A DNA stretch of 64,000 nucleotides from Phycisphaerales bacterium (GTDB taxonomy: Bacteria; Planctomycetota; Phycisphaerae; Phycisphaerales; SM1A02): NCBI GenBank assembly GCA_030748575.1, contig JASMLR010000001.1:262568-326567 (forward strand), read 5' to 3'. A model generated the notes under the pieces. It saw nothing but the letters and a program-made list of their open reading frames with translations. It did not search any database and was not told the DNA's origin. Position 1 is the first letter of the stretch, and each line of letters begins with the position of its first letter. A program made the translations under genes and the position numbers. Shown in pieces: positions 52,008-61,301 of the stretch.

Positions 52008-52589
52008 ATGCCCGACGCGACCGAAAGACCGGCCCGGGCGACCAGCCCGCACTCGCTTGGCAACAAGCTGGGGCGGGTGGCGTGGGCCTGGGTCTATGTA
52101 CTGCTCTTTCGATGGACCCCTCGGCCCTGCCATGGGTGGCGGAATCTCCTGCTGCGGCTCTTCGGCGCCGAACTGCACCCGACCGCCCGGGTCTACCCCA
52201 AGGCGATCATCTGGTGCCCCGCCTATCTCAAGATGGGGGCGCACGCCTGTATCGCCAACGACGCCGACATCTACAACGTCGGGGGGGTCACCCTCGGAGA
52301 CCACGCACTGGTCAGCCAGTACGCCTACCTCTGCGGCGCCACCCACGATCATGAAGACGTCGACTTCCCACTCGTTCCCAAGCCGATCACGATCGGCAAC
52401 AGGGCGTGGGTCGCAGCCGATGTGTTTGTCGCTGCAGGCGTGACGATCGGCGACGGGGCGGTCGTCGGCGCCCGTTCCGATGTGTTTAAGGATCTGCCGG
52501 CCTGGCACGTGTGCGTCGGGAGTCCCGCGCGAGCCGTCAAACCACGGACGCTCACGCCCGCTGACTACGGCGAACAGGAAGTGAACTGA
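52008..52589 (+). CDS. Hexapeptide-repeat acyltransferase (WcaF-like)
   Basis: A 193-residue left-handed beta-helix acetyltransferase using acetyl-CoA. Hexapeptide rungs run from about residue 57 to 175 (ARVYPKAIIWCPAYLKMG, ITIGNRAWVAADVFVAAG, VTIGDGAVVGARSDV). His102 in ATHDHEDVDF is a candidate catalytic residue. The C-terminus VGSPARAVKPR is typical of the WcaF/CysE-like group that acetylates colanic-acid type sugars. ATG 52008 is preceded by AGGAAGGG; a GTG nine codons upstream is less likely. Confidence 0.87.
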   Translation: MPDATERPARATSPHSLGNKLGRVAWAWVYVLLFRWTPRPCHGWRNLLLRLFGAELHPTARVYPKAIIWCPAYLKMGAHACIANDADIYNVGGVTLGDHALVSQYAYLCGATHDHEDVDFPLVPKPITIGNRAWVAADVFVAAGVTIGDGAVVGARSDVFKDLPAWHVCVGSPARAVKPRTLTPADYGEQEVN

Positions 52590-52590
52590 T

Positions 52591-53400
52591 ATGTGTCGGT
52601 GGCTCGCCTACTGTGGCCCTGAAATCCGCATGAGCACGCTGCTGCACGATCCGGAGCACTCGCTTCTGACGCAGTCCAAGCACGCGACGCAGAGCCGATG
52701 GGTTGTCAATGGCGATGGTGTTGGCATGGGGTGGTATGACGGTGACCCCGACCCAGGTCAGTATCGTGAAACCCGCGCCGCCTGGAACGATGAAAACGTC
52801 AAGAGCCTCGCCCGCCACATTCGAAGCGGTCTCTTCCTGGCGCACGTCCGTGCTGTGACTCAGGGCATCGTGTCGAGAACAAACACGCACCCGTTTCTCA
52901 TGGGCGACTGGCTGTTTCAGCACAACGGCGACGTCGGAGGGTTCAAGTTGATGCAGCGGGCCATCGACGCCCGCCTTGCAGACCCATGGTTTGGCGATCG
53001 GCAGGGGCAGACCGACTCCGAGTCCCTGTTCGCCCTGGCCATGACGTACGGCCTTCAGGACGATCCTGTAGCGGGGATCACGGCGATGGTCAGGTCGATC
53101 CTGGAGATTCGAGAAGAGCTCGGGGTTACGGAGCCGTTCATGATGTCCACCGCCATGACCGGCGGCGACGGCCTCTGGTGCGCCAGATTTGCGGTCGGCT
53201 GCCAGGCGCCGAGTCTGTATTGGGGGGCCGGGCTCAACTTGTGCAACTCCGATGGCACCACGACCAGGCTGGACCCTTCCGCAACGGTCGTGGTGTCTGA
53301 GCCACTCGACACGGAGCAGTTCGCGTGGCAGGAGGTCCCGGAGCGGTCGATCGTACGAGTCGACACCAGCGGCGTGGATGTGCAGCCGCTCGTGGTGTAG
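52591..53400 (+). CDS. Class II glutamine amidotransferase (YafJ/EgtC-like)
   Basis: A 269-residue N-terminal-nucleophile amidotransferase. After removal of Met, Cys2 in MCRWLAYCGP is the nucleophile. NGDGVGMGWYD, the oxyanion-site-like FLAHVRAVTQG and TNTHPFLMGDWLFQHNG are the standard blocks. It resembles YafJ and EgtC and has no synthase domain, so the ammonia acceptor or amide hydrolysed is unknown. It starts one base after the acyltransferase stop. It ends directly against the convergent protease gene with no gap. Confidence 0.88.
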   Translation: MCRWLAYCGPEIRMSTLLHDPEHSLLTQSKHATQSRWVVNGDGVGMGWYDGDPDPGQYRETRAAWNDENVKSLARHIRSGLFLAHVRAVTQGIVSRTNTHPFLMGDWLFQHNGDVGGFKLMQRAIDARLADPWFGDRQGQTDSESLFALAMTYGLQDDPVAGITAMVRSILEIREELGVTEPFMMSTAMTGGDGLWCARFAVGCQAPSLYWGAGLNLCNSDGTTTRLDPSATVVVSEPLDTEQFAWQEVPERSIVRVDTSGVDVQPLVV

Positions 53401-54522
53401 TCAGCTTGCCGGCGTGCACGTGCCCCAGTGGCCGAGCACCGTGAGCAGGTCCTCGATTCCCCACATGGCCTCGGTCGCCGGATCGCAATCTTCGTGGCAG
53501 GGCGGACACTGCGCGAACCCCTGCAGCACGCCAAGCAGATCCTCGTAATCGACCACGCCATTGCCGGTGATATCACCCGCGCATGGCGTCTGGCCGGTGA
53601 AACTGGTGTCGATCAGGGCGGTCACCGCCCACGTGCCGACATTGAGACAGCCGTACTCGATCCACATGAACCCCAACTCACCCCAATCGGTGTCCCAGGA
53701 GTTCTTGATGTGCCAGGCGCCTTCGGATCCCTTGGAGTCGTCCCACCCCACAATCACGATGTAGTGGCTCATGCCTTCAGAACTGGGACAGGCGTTGAAC
53801 ACGCCACCGGTATAGGCGTGGAACGCGTCCGTGGTTTCGATTCCGACGGTGATCGGATGGTGGTCGTGGACAAATGTCTTGAGGTCATCAACCGTCGGCG
53901 TGGCGTTCCACGGCGTGTCTCGGCTTTGCAGAAAGTACTCGTGTACATAGGTGCACTCGCATGCCGCCCAACTGCCGTCGCCCGACGAGTAGGGGAACTG
54001 TGACTCAGAAACCGTGCCGGTCACACTGCAGTAATACGACGGCGTTGCGCCCGTGTTCAGATAGTTGCTGGCGGCCTGATAGGCGCTCCAGCCAGAACAG
54101 TTGTCGCTCTCGCGCAGACAACTGACCAGGTACTCCTCCGAGAGGTCTACGGTGTCGCCTGACAGGATGAGGATGGCGGACTCCATCTGCCCGTGCAGGC
54201 CAAACGCCCAGCAGCAGCCGCAACTGCCCTGATTCCCCACGGGTGTCACCTTGCCCTGGGCCGCCCAGTCAAACGAAGCTGGCAGATCCAGACGCGGTGG
54301 GGGCGCGCACCGTTCAGGGTGGTCGACGTTCGGCGGCACGCCTCCAGAGAGTGTTGACAGCGGTCGTTGTGTGGCGCCGTTGAGCCCCACGGTGAACGTC
54401 CATCCTTCCCGCAGGCCCTGTTCGGTCAGCCGATCGACGTCGGCCTGTGTGAGTTGCCCCAGCGCCGCCGGGGAAAGCAGGGCTGTGAGGCCTGTAGCAA
54501 TCAGCACGTGTTGGAAAGGCAT
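53401..54522 (-). CDS. Secreted papain-like (C1A) protease with EF-hand-like tail
   Basis: A 373-residue exported cysteine protease. A signal peptide (1-22) and a pro-region lead to the catalytic domain: Gln98 and Cys104 in NQGSCGCCWAF, His253 in MSHYIVIVGWDD and Asn274 in IKNSWDTDWGE. In the papain motif the usual GSCW appears here as GCCW, giving adjacent cysteines. The last 60 residues contain DITGNGVVDYEDLLGVLQGF and GIEDLLTVLGHWGTC, two dockerin/EF-hand-like segments common at the ends of exported Phycisphaerae proteins. The start at 54522 is chosen because AGGAG lies nine bases upstream. Confidence 0.92.
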   Translation of the reverse strand: MPFQHVLIATGLTALLSPAALGQLTQADVDRLTEQGLREGWTFTVGLNGATQRPLSTLSGGVPPNVDHPERCAPPPRLDLPASFDWAAQGKVTPVGNQGSCGCCWAFGLHGQMESAILILSGDTVDLSEEYLVSCLRESDNCSGWSAYQAASNYLNTGATPSYYCSVTGTVSESQFPYSSGDGSWAACECTYVHEYFLQSRDTPWNATPTVDDLKTFVHDHHPITVGIETTDAFHAYTGGVFNACPSSEGMSHYIVIVGWDDSKGSEGAWHIKNSWDTDWGELGFMWIEYGCLNVGTWAVTALIDTSFTGQTPCAGDITGNGVVDYEDLLGVLQGFAQCPPCHEDCDPATEAMWGIEDLLTVLGHWGTCTPAS

Positions 54523-54742
54523 GCAGTCCATCTCCTGTCGGGGGCCCGATGCGGCCTGGCCCGTGGTCGCCTTGCTCGCTGCTTGTCGCACGCTCGCTTG
54601 TACCCGCGACCTGTAACGATGCGGCGACCGTCCCACGCAAGCCTACCGGGAATGCGGGGCCAGGCGTGAGCCCCCGTCCAGAGGCCGGCCGCAGCGACGT
54701 GCCCCGCGCATCCCTCGGGCAGGCCATGAGTTCGAGTCTCCG

Positions 54743-54801
54743 TTGCTCCCATTCCTTGCTTCTTTCCCTTGCTCCCATTCCTTGCTTCTTTCCCTTGCTC
54801 C
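54743..54801. repeat. Two exact 26-bp tandem repeats plus partial third
   Basis: A 26-bp pyrimidine-rich unit beginning TTGCTCCCATTCC occupies 54743-54768 and 54769-54794 without mismatch. A third copy is cut after TTGCTCC at 54801. It lies just upstream of the TetR promoter. The T/C-rich strand bias is unlike the GC-rich surroundings. Confidence 0.95.
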
Positions 54802-54853
54802 AGAAGCCGGGCCGGTGTACGCTGGTCAAACGCCTGTTTGAAACGGATGTTTG
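54795..54853 (+). promoter_or_regulatory. TetR promoter and two-part operator
   Basis: TTGCTC (54795), a 17-base spacer and TACGCT (54818-54823) form the promoter. Across the start point lie two consecutive palindromes: TCAAACGCCTGTTTGA (54826-54841) and GAAACGGATGTTTG (54840-54853), both of the form AAACnnnnGTTT. This is the expected autoregulatory site of the adjacent TetR protein. Confidence 0.6.
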
Positions 54854-54877
54854 CATCCAGACAAGGACCCCGAGCCG

Positions 54878-55495
54878 GTGAGCACGAAGACTGACATTCT
54901 GGAAGCCGCCATGCACGTGTTCGCCGAGCGCGGATTCCGCGGCGGCACGGTGCGGGAAATCTGCGAGCGGGCCGGGGCCAACGTCGCGGCCGTGAACTAC
55001 CACTTTCATGACAAGTCGTCCCTGTACGCCGAGGTGCTTCAGCACGCCTACCGAAACGCCGGCGCGGGCGAAGCCATGCCGACGCTTGCAGACGCCCCGG
55101 ACCAGCCCGAGAAGCAACTCGCGGCCTGGATCCACTGGTACGTCCGCCGGCTCCTGCACTCCGACGGCACGCCCGTCGGTCGGCTGATGGCCCGCGAACT
55201 GGCGGACCCGACCGAGGCTCTGGACCATCTCGCCCGCGGGGCGGTGCAGCCCGTCTTCAGCGAACTCGGGCGTCTGGTGGCTGCAGTCGCCGGGGGCGGC
55301 CTGGACGACCGAAGGCTCAAACTGCAGTGCATCACCATCGTCGGCCAGTGCCTGGTGTTTCACAGTGGCAGGGCCATGCTCCAGCGGCTTGAGCCGCCAC
55401 ACTTCACGTCGGACGACGCCGAGGAGATCGCGCGGCACATCACGGCCGGGGCGATTCGCGCGTGCGACCCCACGCCGCTGGAGTCCCGAAGGTGA
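54878..55495 (+). CDS. TetR-family repressor of the RND operon
   Basis: A 205-residue DNA-binding regulator. The N-terminal helix-turn-helix domain has ILEAAMHVFAERGFRGGTVREI and the recognition segment ANVAAVNYHFHDKSSLY (about 37-53). The C-terminal ligand domain resembles the CecR/YbiH (DUF1956) type. It is first in an operon with a complete tripartite pump, so it probably represses that pump until it binds a toxic compound. GTG 54878 was chosen by homology. Its stop overlaps the next start (GTGA). An AAACnnnnGTTT double site lies in its promoter. Confidence 0.88.
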   Translation: MSTKTDILEAAMHVFAERGFRGGTVREICERAGANVAAVNYHFHDKSSLYAEVLQHAYRNAGAGEAMPTLADAPDQPEKQLAAWIHWYVRRLLHSDGTPVGRLMARELADPTEALDHLARGAVQPVFSELGRLVAAVAGGGLDDRRLKLQCITIVGQCLVFHSGRAMLQRLEPPHFTSDDAEEIARHITAGAIRACDPTPLESRR

Positions 55496-56961
55496 AGCGG
55501 TCCGGCATCGCCAGCACGAAGCGGGCGCTCACCGCGGTCGTCATGACCGCGGGCTTGGTGCCTGCGGCCTGCAACCCCGTCGAGATTCCCACGCGGACCA
55601 TGCCTGAAGTGGTGCCGCCTACGACGTACACCGCGTCTGGTGGCACGGTTCCGCCGCCGTTTCAATGGTGGACGGCATTCCAGGACGATGCTCTGAACAC
55701 CCACGTGTCACGGGCTATCGAGGCCAACCTTGACCTTCGCCAGTCGTGGGCCCGACTGGCTCAAGCAACCGCGCAGGCCCGCATCGCCGGCGCGCCACTG
55801 CTTCCCGAAGTCAACCTCACAAGTTCCGCCGCGCGGAGCAGAAGCGACGGCGGCGGCATTTCCTATCAGAGCAGTTGGGTCGTCGGCTTTGGTCTGGCCT
55901 GGGAGGTCGATCTCTGGCGGCGCATCGCCAATCGCGCCGAGGCATCCGCACGCGCCGCTGCTGCCACGAGGCAGGACGTGGAGAACACGGCGTTGGTGCT
56001 CAGCGGCACTGTGACGGACACCTGGTTTACGGTGCGGGAGCAGGCCGAACTCATTGCTGTCATCGAATCTCAGGTGGCGCTCAGTGAGAAGTTGCTTGAG
56101 ATCATCGAGTATCGCTACGCCAATGGTCTTGCTGACGCCTTGCAGGTCTATCAACAGCGTCAGCAACTTGAGGGAGTTCGTGCGCAACTCCCACCGGCTC
56201 GATCGTCGCTTGAAACATCGCTGAATGCGCTTGCCGTCCTGCAGGGAACGGTGCCCGAGGATCCTGCCGCCGTCACCGTGGCCCCATCGCTGCCGCCGCT
56301 TCCACCGCTGCCTGAACTCGCCGCACCGGCTGATCTGGTCGACGCTCGCCCCGATCTTCGCGCGGCTCGCAACCGCCTCGCAGCAGCTGATCTCGAAGTG
56401 GCAGCAGCCGTAGCCGACCTGCTGCCAACCGTGTCCCTGTCACTGGGCTACGACTTCAACTCAAACTCATTTGCCGACCCCTTCACGAGTGGAGTCAGCA
56501 GCCTTGGCGGCTCGCTCCTGCAGCCCCTCTTTGACAATGATCGCAGAGGTGCCGAGGTGGTCCGCCGGCGGGCCATCGTGCAGGAGCGACTCGACGCCTT
56601 CTCGCAGGCGTTTCTGACCGCCCTCCGTGAAGTCGAGGACGCGCTCGATCGCGAGCGGTATCAGTTGGAATTGCTCGCCGAAATCAAGCTGCAACTTGAC
56701 CTGGCTGAGAAGCAACTGAAGGCTGCGACCACCAGCTACGCCGACGGCGTGGCGGAGTATCTGGACGTCATTTCTGCCGTGCAGACGCAGCAGTCGCTGC
56801 AGCGGCAGCAGGTGACCGCTCACAAACAACTGCTGGCGTACAGGTCGACGCTGTACCGAGCCCTTGGAGGTGCCTGGATGTCGCAATTGGAACCGCCTAA
56901 GACGGATGCCAAACTCGAAGCCGACGTTGCGCAGGAGGTTCACGTGGAGGAAGACGCATGA
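55492..56961 (+). CDS. TolC/NodT-like outer-membrane efflux lipoprotein
   Basis: A 489-residue outer-membrane channel of the RND pump. The signal peptide ends in a lipobox (VPAAC, Cys27). Two OEP repeats follow: WWTAFQDDALNTHVSRAIEANLDLRQ... near 53-80, and the second beginning VDARPDLRAARNRLAAADLEV. Long helical stretches are expected to build the periplasmic tunnel. The length is normal. It is coupled to the TetR gene (GTGA) and to the adaptor gene (ATGA). Confidence 0.9.
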   Translation: MKRSGIASTKRALTAVVMTAGLVPAACNPVEIPTRTMPEVVPPTTYTASGGTVPPPFQWWTAFQDDALNTHVSRAIEANLDLRQSWARLAQATAQARIAGAPLLPEVNLTSSAARSRSDGGGISYQSSWVVGFGLAWEVDLWRRIANRAEASARAAAATRQDVENTALVLSGTVTDTWFTVREQAELIAVIESQVALSEKLLEIIEYRYANGLADALQVYQQRQQLEGVRAQLPPARSSLETSLNALAVLQGTVPEDPAAVTVAPSLPPLPPLPELAAPADLVDARPDLRAARNRLAAADLEVAAAVADLLPTVSLSLGYDFNSNSFADPFTSGVSSLGGSLLQPLFDNDRRGAEVVRRRAIVQERLDAFSQAFLTALREVEDALDRERYQLELLAEIKLQLDLAEKQLKAATTSYADGVAEYLDVISAVQTQQSLQRQQVTAHKQLLAYRSTLYRALGGAWMSQLEPPKTDAKLEADVAQEVHVEEDA

Positions 56962-58145
56962 GTCCCGTAGTGCGAGCGCTTCGGCCAGCCGCCCTCTTCG
57001 GTCGACTGGTCGCCCCGCCCCTCATTCTTGCAGCTGGCCTGTGGGCCGGCTGGGGTCTGTTCAGCAGCAGGCCTGCCGCTGAGGTCGTGGTTGCGGAAGA
57101 GATGCCCACGGCGGTGCGTGTCATCGACGTGCCGCAGGTTGATACAACGGTTGACGTTGTGGCGTGGGGGACGGTCAAGGCGTCGCGGACGCTGTCGCTG
57201 CATCCGGAAGTGGCAGGTCGGCTCGTCGAAGTGTCCGAGACATTCGTGCCCGGCGGCGTCTTTCGGGCTGGTGACGTGGCGGCCCGGATCGACAGGCGTG
57301 ACTATGAGTACGCCCTTCGCCAGGCGGAGTCCGTGCTTGAGACCGCTCGGTTCAATCTTGAGGTTGAGAAAGGGCGGGGCCGGGTAGCCCAGCGGGACTG
57401 GGATGTACTTGGCGATGAACTCGAAGACACCGGCGAAGGCAGCCGCATGGCGCTCCGCGAGCCGCATCTTGCCGAAAAGCAGGCCGCCGTGGAGTCGGCT
57501 ATGAGCCGGGTGGAGCAGGCGAGGCTGTCGCTCGATCGTACGAGCATCACGGTGCCTTTCAATGCGATGGTGCAGAGTGAAGTGGCCGAGATCGGGCAGA
57601 TTGTGTCCACGGGGACCGTGCTTGGATCACTCGTCGGGACGGACGCCTACTGGGTGGAGATCGGCGTGTCGCTTGAAGATGTCGCATCGCTTGAACTCCG
57701 CCGCGACGTGGATCGTTCGGCTGAGGTCATGCTCGCTACTGGCGGAGGTGGCGGCGTCGTATACAACGGGCTGGTGACCGGCTTGACCGGCAGTGTCGAC
57801 GGCGTCGGCCGACTGGCTCGTGTACTCGTTACGGTTCCCCTGCCGCTAGAGCAGTCCGCCGATCGGGCCGTGCCGCTCCTCCTGGGCGCCTACGTGCAAG
57901 TCACGCTGGAGGGGCCCGCCGTGCAGGGCGTACGCCACCTGCCCCGGGGGGTTGTGCGTGAGGGCGATCTGGTCTGGGTCGCGGCCGCGGACGATCGGCT
58001 CGTGTTTCGGGACATTGAGGTCGTCGGGGGAGATGCAGCCTTCGTGCTTGCCCGCGTGCCGCTTGCCGAGGGCGAGCAGATCATCAGCAGTCCGATTCCT
58101 GCCGCGGCGCCTGGCATGCTGTTGCAGCGTGAGGTTGACAGGTGA
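56958..58145 (+). CDS. RND efflux periplasmic adaptor
   Basis: A 395-residue membrane-fusion protein linking pump and channel. A hydrophobic N-terminal segment (about 16-37) anchors it. The lipoyl halves are VVAWGTVKASRTLSLHPEVAG and ITVPFNAMVQSEVAEIGQIV, separated by a helical hairpin (about 110-185). Beta-barrel and membrane-proximal domains follow. The composition resembles adaptors of HAE-1-type pumps. It overlaps both neighbours by four bases (ATGA, GTGA). Confidence 0.9.
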   Translation: MSPVVRALRPAALFGRLVAPPLILAAGLWAGWGLFSSRPAAEVVVAEEMPTAVRVIDVPQVDTTVDVVAWGTVKASRTLSLHPEVAGRLVEVSETFVPGGVFRAGDVAARIDRRDYEYALRQAESVLETARFNLEVEKGRGRVAQRDWDVLGDELEDTGEGSRMALREPHLAEKQAAVESAMSRVEQARLSLDRTSITVPFNAMVQSEVAEIGQIVSTGTVLGSLVGTDAYWVEIGVSLEDVASLELRRDVDRSAEVMLATGGGGGVVYNGLVTGLTGSVDGVGRLARVLVTVPLPLEQSADRAVPLLLGAYVQVTLEGPAVQGVRHLPRGVVREGDLVWVAAADDRLVFRDIEVVGGDAAFVLARVPLAEGEQIISSPIPAAAPGMLLQREVDR

Positions 58146-61100
58146 GCCGACCGCTTCCAAGTCAGCGTGGGGGCGCGATCGCCTGGATGGCCAAGAATCC
58201 GGTGGCCGCCAATCTGCTGATGGTGTTCTTCATCGCCGGCGGGCTGGTGCTGGGCGGCCGAGTCAAGCAAGAGGTCTTCCCCGAATTCACCATCGACATG
58301 GTCCTGGTCTCCGTGGCCTACCCGGGCGCGAGCCCGGAGGAGGTTGAGCAGGGCATTGTGCTGGCCGTCGAGGACGCCGTGAATGGGCTCGATGGCGTCA
58401 AACGGGTGACCAGTACGTCGGGTGAAGGGTTCGGATCCGTCGGCGTGGAACTCCTGCTCGGAGCCGATCTCGGCCGCGCTCAGCAGGACGTCCAGACGGC
58501 CGTTGATTCAATCGTTTCCTTCCCGGAGGAAGCCGAACGGCCGCGAATTCAACTGATATCGACCAAGAATCGTGTGGTGTCGCTGGCAGTGTCTGGTGAC
58601 TTCAGCGAGCGAGTCCTGCGAAACCGAGCGGAGCAGATACGCGACTCGCTGGTGGCTGAACCGGGCATCACGCAGGTTGAGCTCAAGTTCGTCCGCCCGC
58701 TTGAAGTGGCCGTTGAGATTCCGGATGAGACGCTTCGAGCCTATGGCCTGACGCTGGAGTCGGTGGCGTCATCACTGCGGCAAGGCGCGACCGAGTTGCC
58801 AGCAGGGTCGATTCGCGCCGAGGGTGGCGAAGTACTCCTGAGAACAACTGAGCGGCGCGACTTTGCCAGTGAGTTTGCAGCGCTGCCGCTCATCAGCCGG
58901 TCCGATGGAACGACCGTGATGCTCGGTGATATCGCCGATGTGCGAGAGGACTTTGCAGACATCGACCTGGCGGCTTGGTTCAATGGCCAGCCGGCGGCGC
59001 TGATCGAGGTCTTCCGCGTCGGTGATGAGACGCCGATCACGGTCTCAGAGGCGACCCGCGCCTGGCTGAACACATACCGCAGTCAACTGCCGCCCGGTAT
59101 GGACATCACGATCACCAATGACGACTCTGAGATCTACCAGGAGCGGATTGATCTCCTGCTTCGGAACGCCTTTGTCGGCCTGGCGCTGGTGCTGCTCATG
59201 TTGGGACTCTTCCTTGAGCCCCGCCTTGCATTCTGGGTCATGCTCGGCATTCCAATCTCGATCCTCGGCGCGTTCCTGCTCCTCCCGTTGAGCGGCGCCT
59301 CCATCAACATGATCTCGCTGTTCGCGTTCCTCGTGACGCTTGGCATCATTGTCGACGACGCGGTGGTCGTCGGTGAGAACATCTACGAGAAGCGGCAGGA
59401 GGGCATGAGCACCCTCGACGCCGCCATCCTCGGCGCGAGGGAGATAGCCGGGCCCGTGTTCTTCGCCGTGACGACGAACATGGTGGCGTTCCTGCCGATG
59501 TTCTTTGTTCCGGGCGGCGAGGGAAAGTTGTTCATGCAGATTCCGGCGGTGACGATCGCGGTGTTCTTCGTCTCGCTGATTGAATCGCTCTTCGTGTTGC
59601 CGGCCCACCTTTCGCATGAAGGGGCCGACACCATGTTCTGGCGGATCGTCTCGGCGCCCTCCAGGCTGTTCGGCCGCGGCTTGCAGTGGCACATTCAGCG
59701 GATCTATCGCCCGGTGGTTCGCGCTGCTGCCCATCATCGGTACATCACCATTTCCATCGGGCTGGCCATGCTGGCCGGCGCGGTGGGGTACATCGGGGGC
59801 GGGCACATCCCCTTCACCTTTCTTCCGGACATCGACGCCGGCGTTGTGACCGCCAGGGTCCGCCTTCCGGTCGGCGTTCCTCGGGCCGAGGCCGAACGCG
59901 TTCGAGCGGCGCTGACCGACGCGGCAGACGAGGTCATTGAAGGCCTGGGCGAGGGGTCTCGGGTGGATGGCCACATGTCGACGGTGGGGGCGGCGCTCAG
60001 CGCGTTCGGGCCCCATGGCGGTGGCGGGGTCGGCGGGGGGACATCAGTCGTTTCAGCGATGCTGCAGGTGGAGCCGGGAAGTGAGATCTCAGGCACAGAG
60101 TTCGCCGAGCGGTGGCGCGACGCGGTCGGTCCGCTGGCGGCCGTGGAGTCGTTTGTACTCGATGCCAGGATTGGCCCGGCGGAATCGGCCATTGAGGTTC
60201 AACTTTCACACGCCGACCGTGATGCGTTGGACAGTGCGGCCGCTGCGACGGCCGACCTTCTTGGCGAGTATCAGGGCGCGGCGAACATCGACAGCGGCGT
60301 AGCGAGTGGGAAGTCGCAGTTGGACTTCTCGCTCACTCCGGAGGCCAAGGCGTTCGGGCTGACCGCAGCCAGCGTGGCGCGACAGGTTCGGCACGCCTTC
60401 TACGGGGCTGAGGCGCTCCGTCAACAACGCGGCCGGAACGAAGTTCGCGTGATGGTGCGGCTCCCGGAGCAGGAGCGGCGAACGCTCGACACCATCGAGC
60501 GTCTTATGTTGCGCACGCCCAGTGGTGGTGAGGTTCCATTTGGCGAGGCGGTACAGATCAAGACGGGACGGGCGTACACGGAGATCTCCCGCCGCGAGGG
60601 TCGCCGCGTCGTGACGGTCACAGCGGACGTCAGGGAGCCAGTCGGCAACGCCAATCAGATTGTGTCCGACCTTCGATTGCGTCTGCCCGGCGAGATCGGG
60701 GCCAGATTCCCCGGTCTGACCTGGTCCTTCGAGGGTGAGCAGCGTGATCAGGCAGACACGTTCTCGCAACTCGGGGTGGGGTATGTGCTTGCGTTGCTCG
60801 GGATTTTCGCGCTGCTGGCCATTCCGTTCAAGTCGTACTCGCAGCCGCTCGTGGTGATGGCCGCGATCCCGTTCGGCATCATCGGGGCCGTCATCGGCCA
60901 TGTGCTGCTTGGGTACGGGCTGAGCATCATCAGCATGTTCGGCATCATCGCGCTCAGCGGGGTGGTGGTGAACGACTCACTCGTGCTGGTGGTGACCGCC
61001 AATATGCACCGGGATAAGAACCCGGATGAGCCGGTTCTGGAAGCGGTATGCAAAGCCGGGATGCGGCGATTCCGCCCCATTCTCCTGACGAGCGTGACGA

Positions 61101-61294
61101 CGTTCTTCGGCCTGGCGCCGATGATCTTTGAAACGAGCATGCAGGCTCGTTTCCTCGTGCCGATGGCCATCTCGATCGGCTTCGGCGTGCTCTTCGCGAC
61201 GTTCATCATTCTCCTGCTCGTTCCGGCGCTCTACCTGACCGTCGAGGATTGCCGCCGCGGCTGGCGACTCCTCTTCGCCGACAGCCACACCTGA
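58142..61294 (+). CDS. RND-family efflux pump permease (AcrB-like)
   Basis: A 1050-residue proton-driven inner-membrane exporter with 12 helices in two repeats and two large periplasmic domains. The proton-relay aspartates are in LGIIVDDAVVVGENIYE at the start of helix 4. The F-P-x-F-like start VKQEVFPEFTIDMVLVSVAYPGASPEEVE is typical. FIPLLMxG-type and GVVVNDSLVLV segments mark the second half. A Gly-rich loop (GPHGGGGVGGG) lies in the second porter domain. GTG 58142 overlaps the adaptor stop. Substrates are unknown. Confidence 0.93.
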   Translation: MSRPLPSQRGGAIAWMAKNPVAANLLMVFFIAGGLVLGGRVKQEVFPEFTIDMVLVSVAYPGASPEEVEQGIVLAVEDAVNGLDGVKRVTSTSGEGFGSVGVELLLGADLGRAQQDVQTAVDSIVSFPEEAERPRIQLISTKNRVVSLAVSGDFSERVLRNRAEQIRDSLVAEPGITQVELKFVRPLEVAVEIPDETLRAYGLTLESVASSLRQGATELPAGSIRAEGGEVLLRTTERRDFASEFAALPLISRSDGTTVMLGDIADVREDFADIDLAAWFNGQPAALIEVFRVGDETPITVSEATRAWLNTYRSQLPPGMDITITNDDSEIYQERIDLLLRNAFVGLALVLLMLGLFLEPRLAFWVMLGIPISILGAFLLLPLSGASINMISLFAFLVTLGIIVDDAVVVGENIYEKRQEGMSTLDAAILGAREIAGPVFFAVTTNMVAFLPMFFVPGGEGKLFMQIPAVTIAVFFVSLIESLFVLPAHLSHEGADTMFWRIVSAPSRLFGRGLQWHIQRIYRPVVRAAAHHRYITISIGLAMLAGAVGYIGGGHIPFTFLPDIDAGVVTARVRLPVGVPRAEAERVRAALTDAADEVIEGLGEGSRVDGHMSTVGAALSAFGPHGGGGVGGGTSVVSAMLQVEPGSEISGTEFAERWRDAVGPLAAVESFVLDARIGPAESAIEVQLSHADRDALDSAAAATADLLGEYQGAANIDSGVASGKSQLDFSLTPEAKAFGLTAASVARQVRHAFYGAEALRQQRGRNEVRVMVRLPEQERRTLDTIERLMLRTPSGGEVPFGEAVQIKTGRAYTEISRREGRRVVTVTADVREPVGNANQIVSDLRLRLPGEIGARFPGLTWSFEGEQRDQADTFSQLGVGYVLALLGIFALLAIPFKSYSQPLVVMAAIPFGIIGAVIGHVLLGYGLSIISMFGIIALSGVVVNDSLVLVVTANMHRDKNPDEPVLEAVCKAGMRRFRPILLTSVTTFFGLAPMIFETSMQARFLVPMAISIGFGVLFATFIILLLVPALYLTVEDCRRGWRLLFADSHT

Positions 61295-61301
61295 GGATCG
61301 C

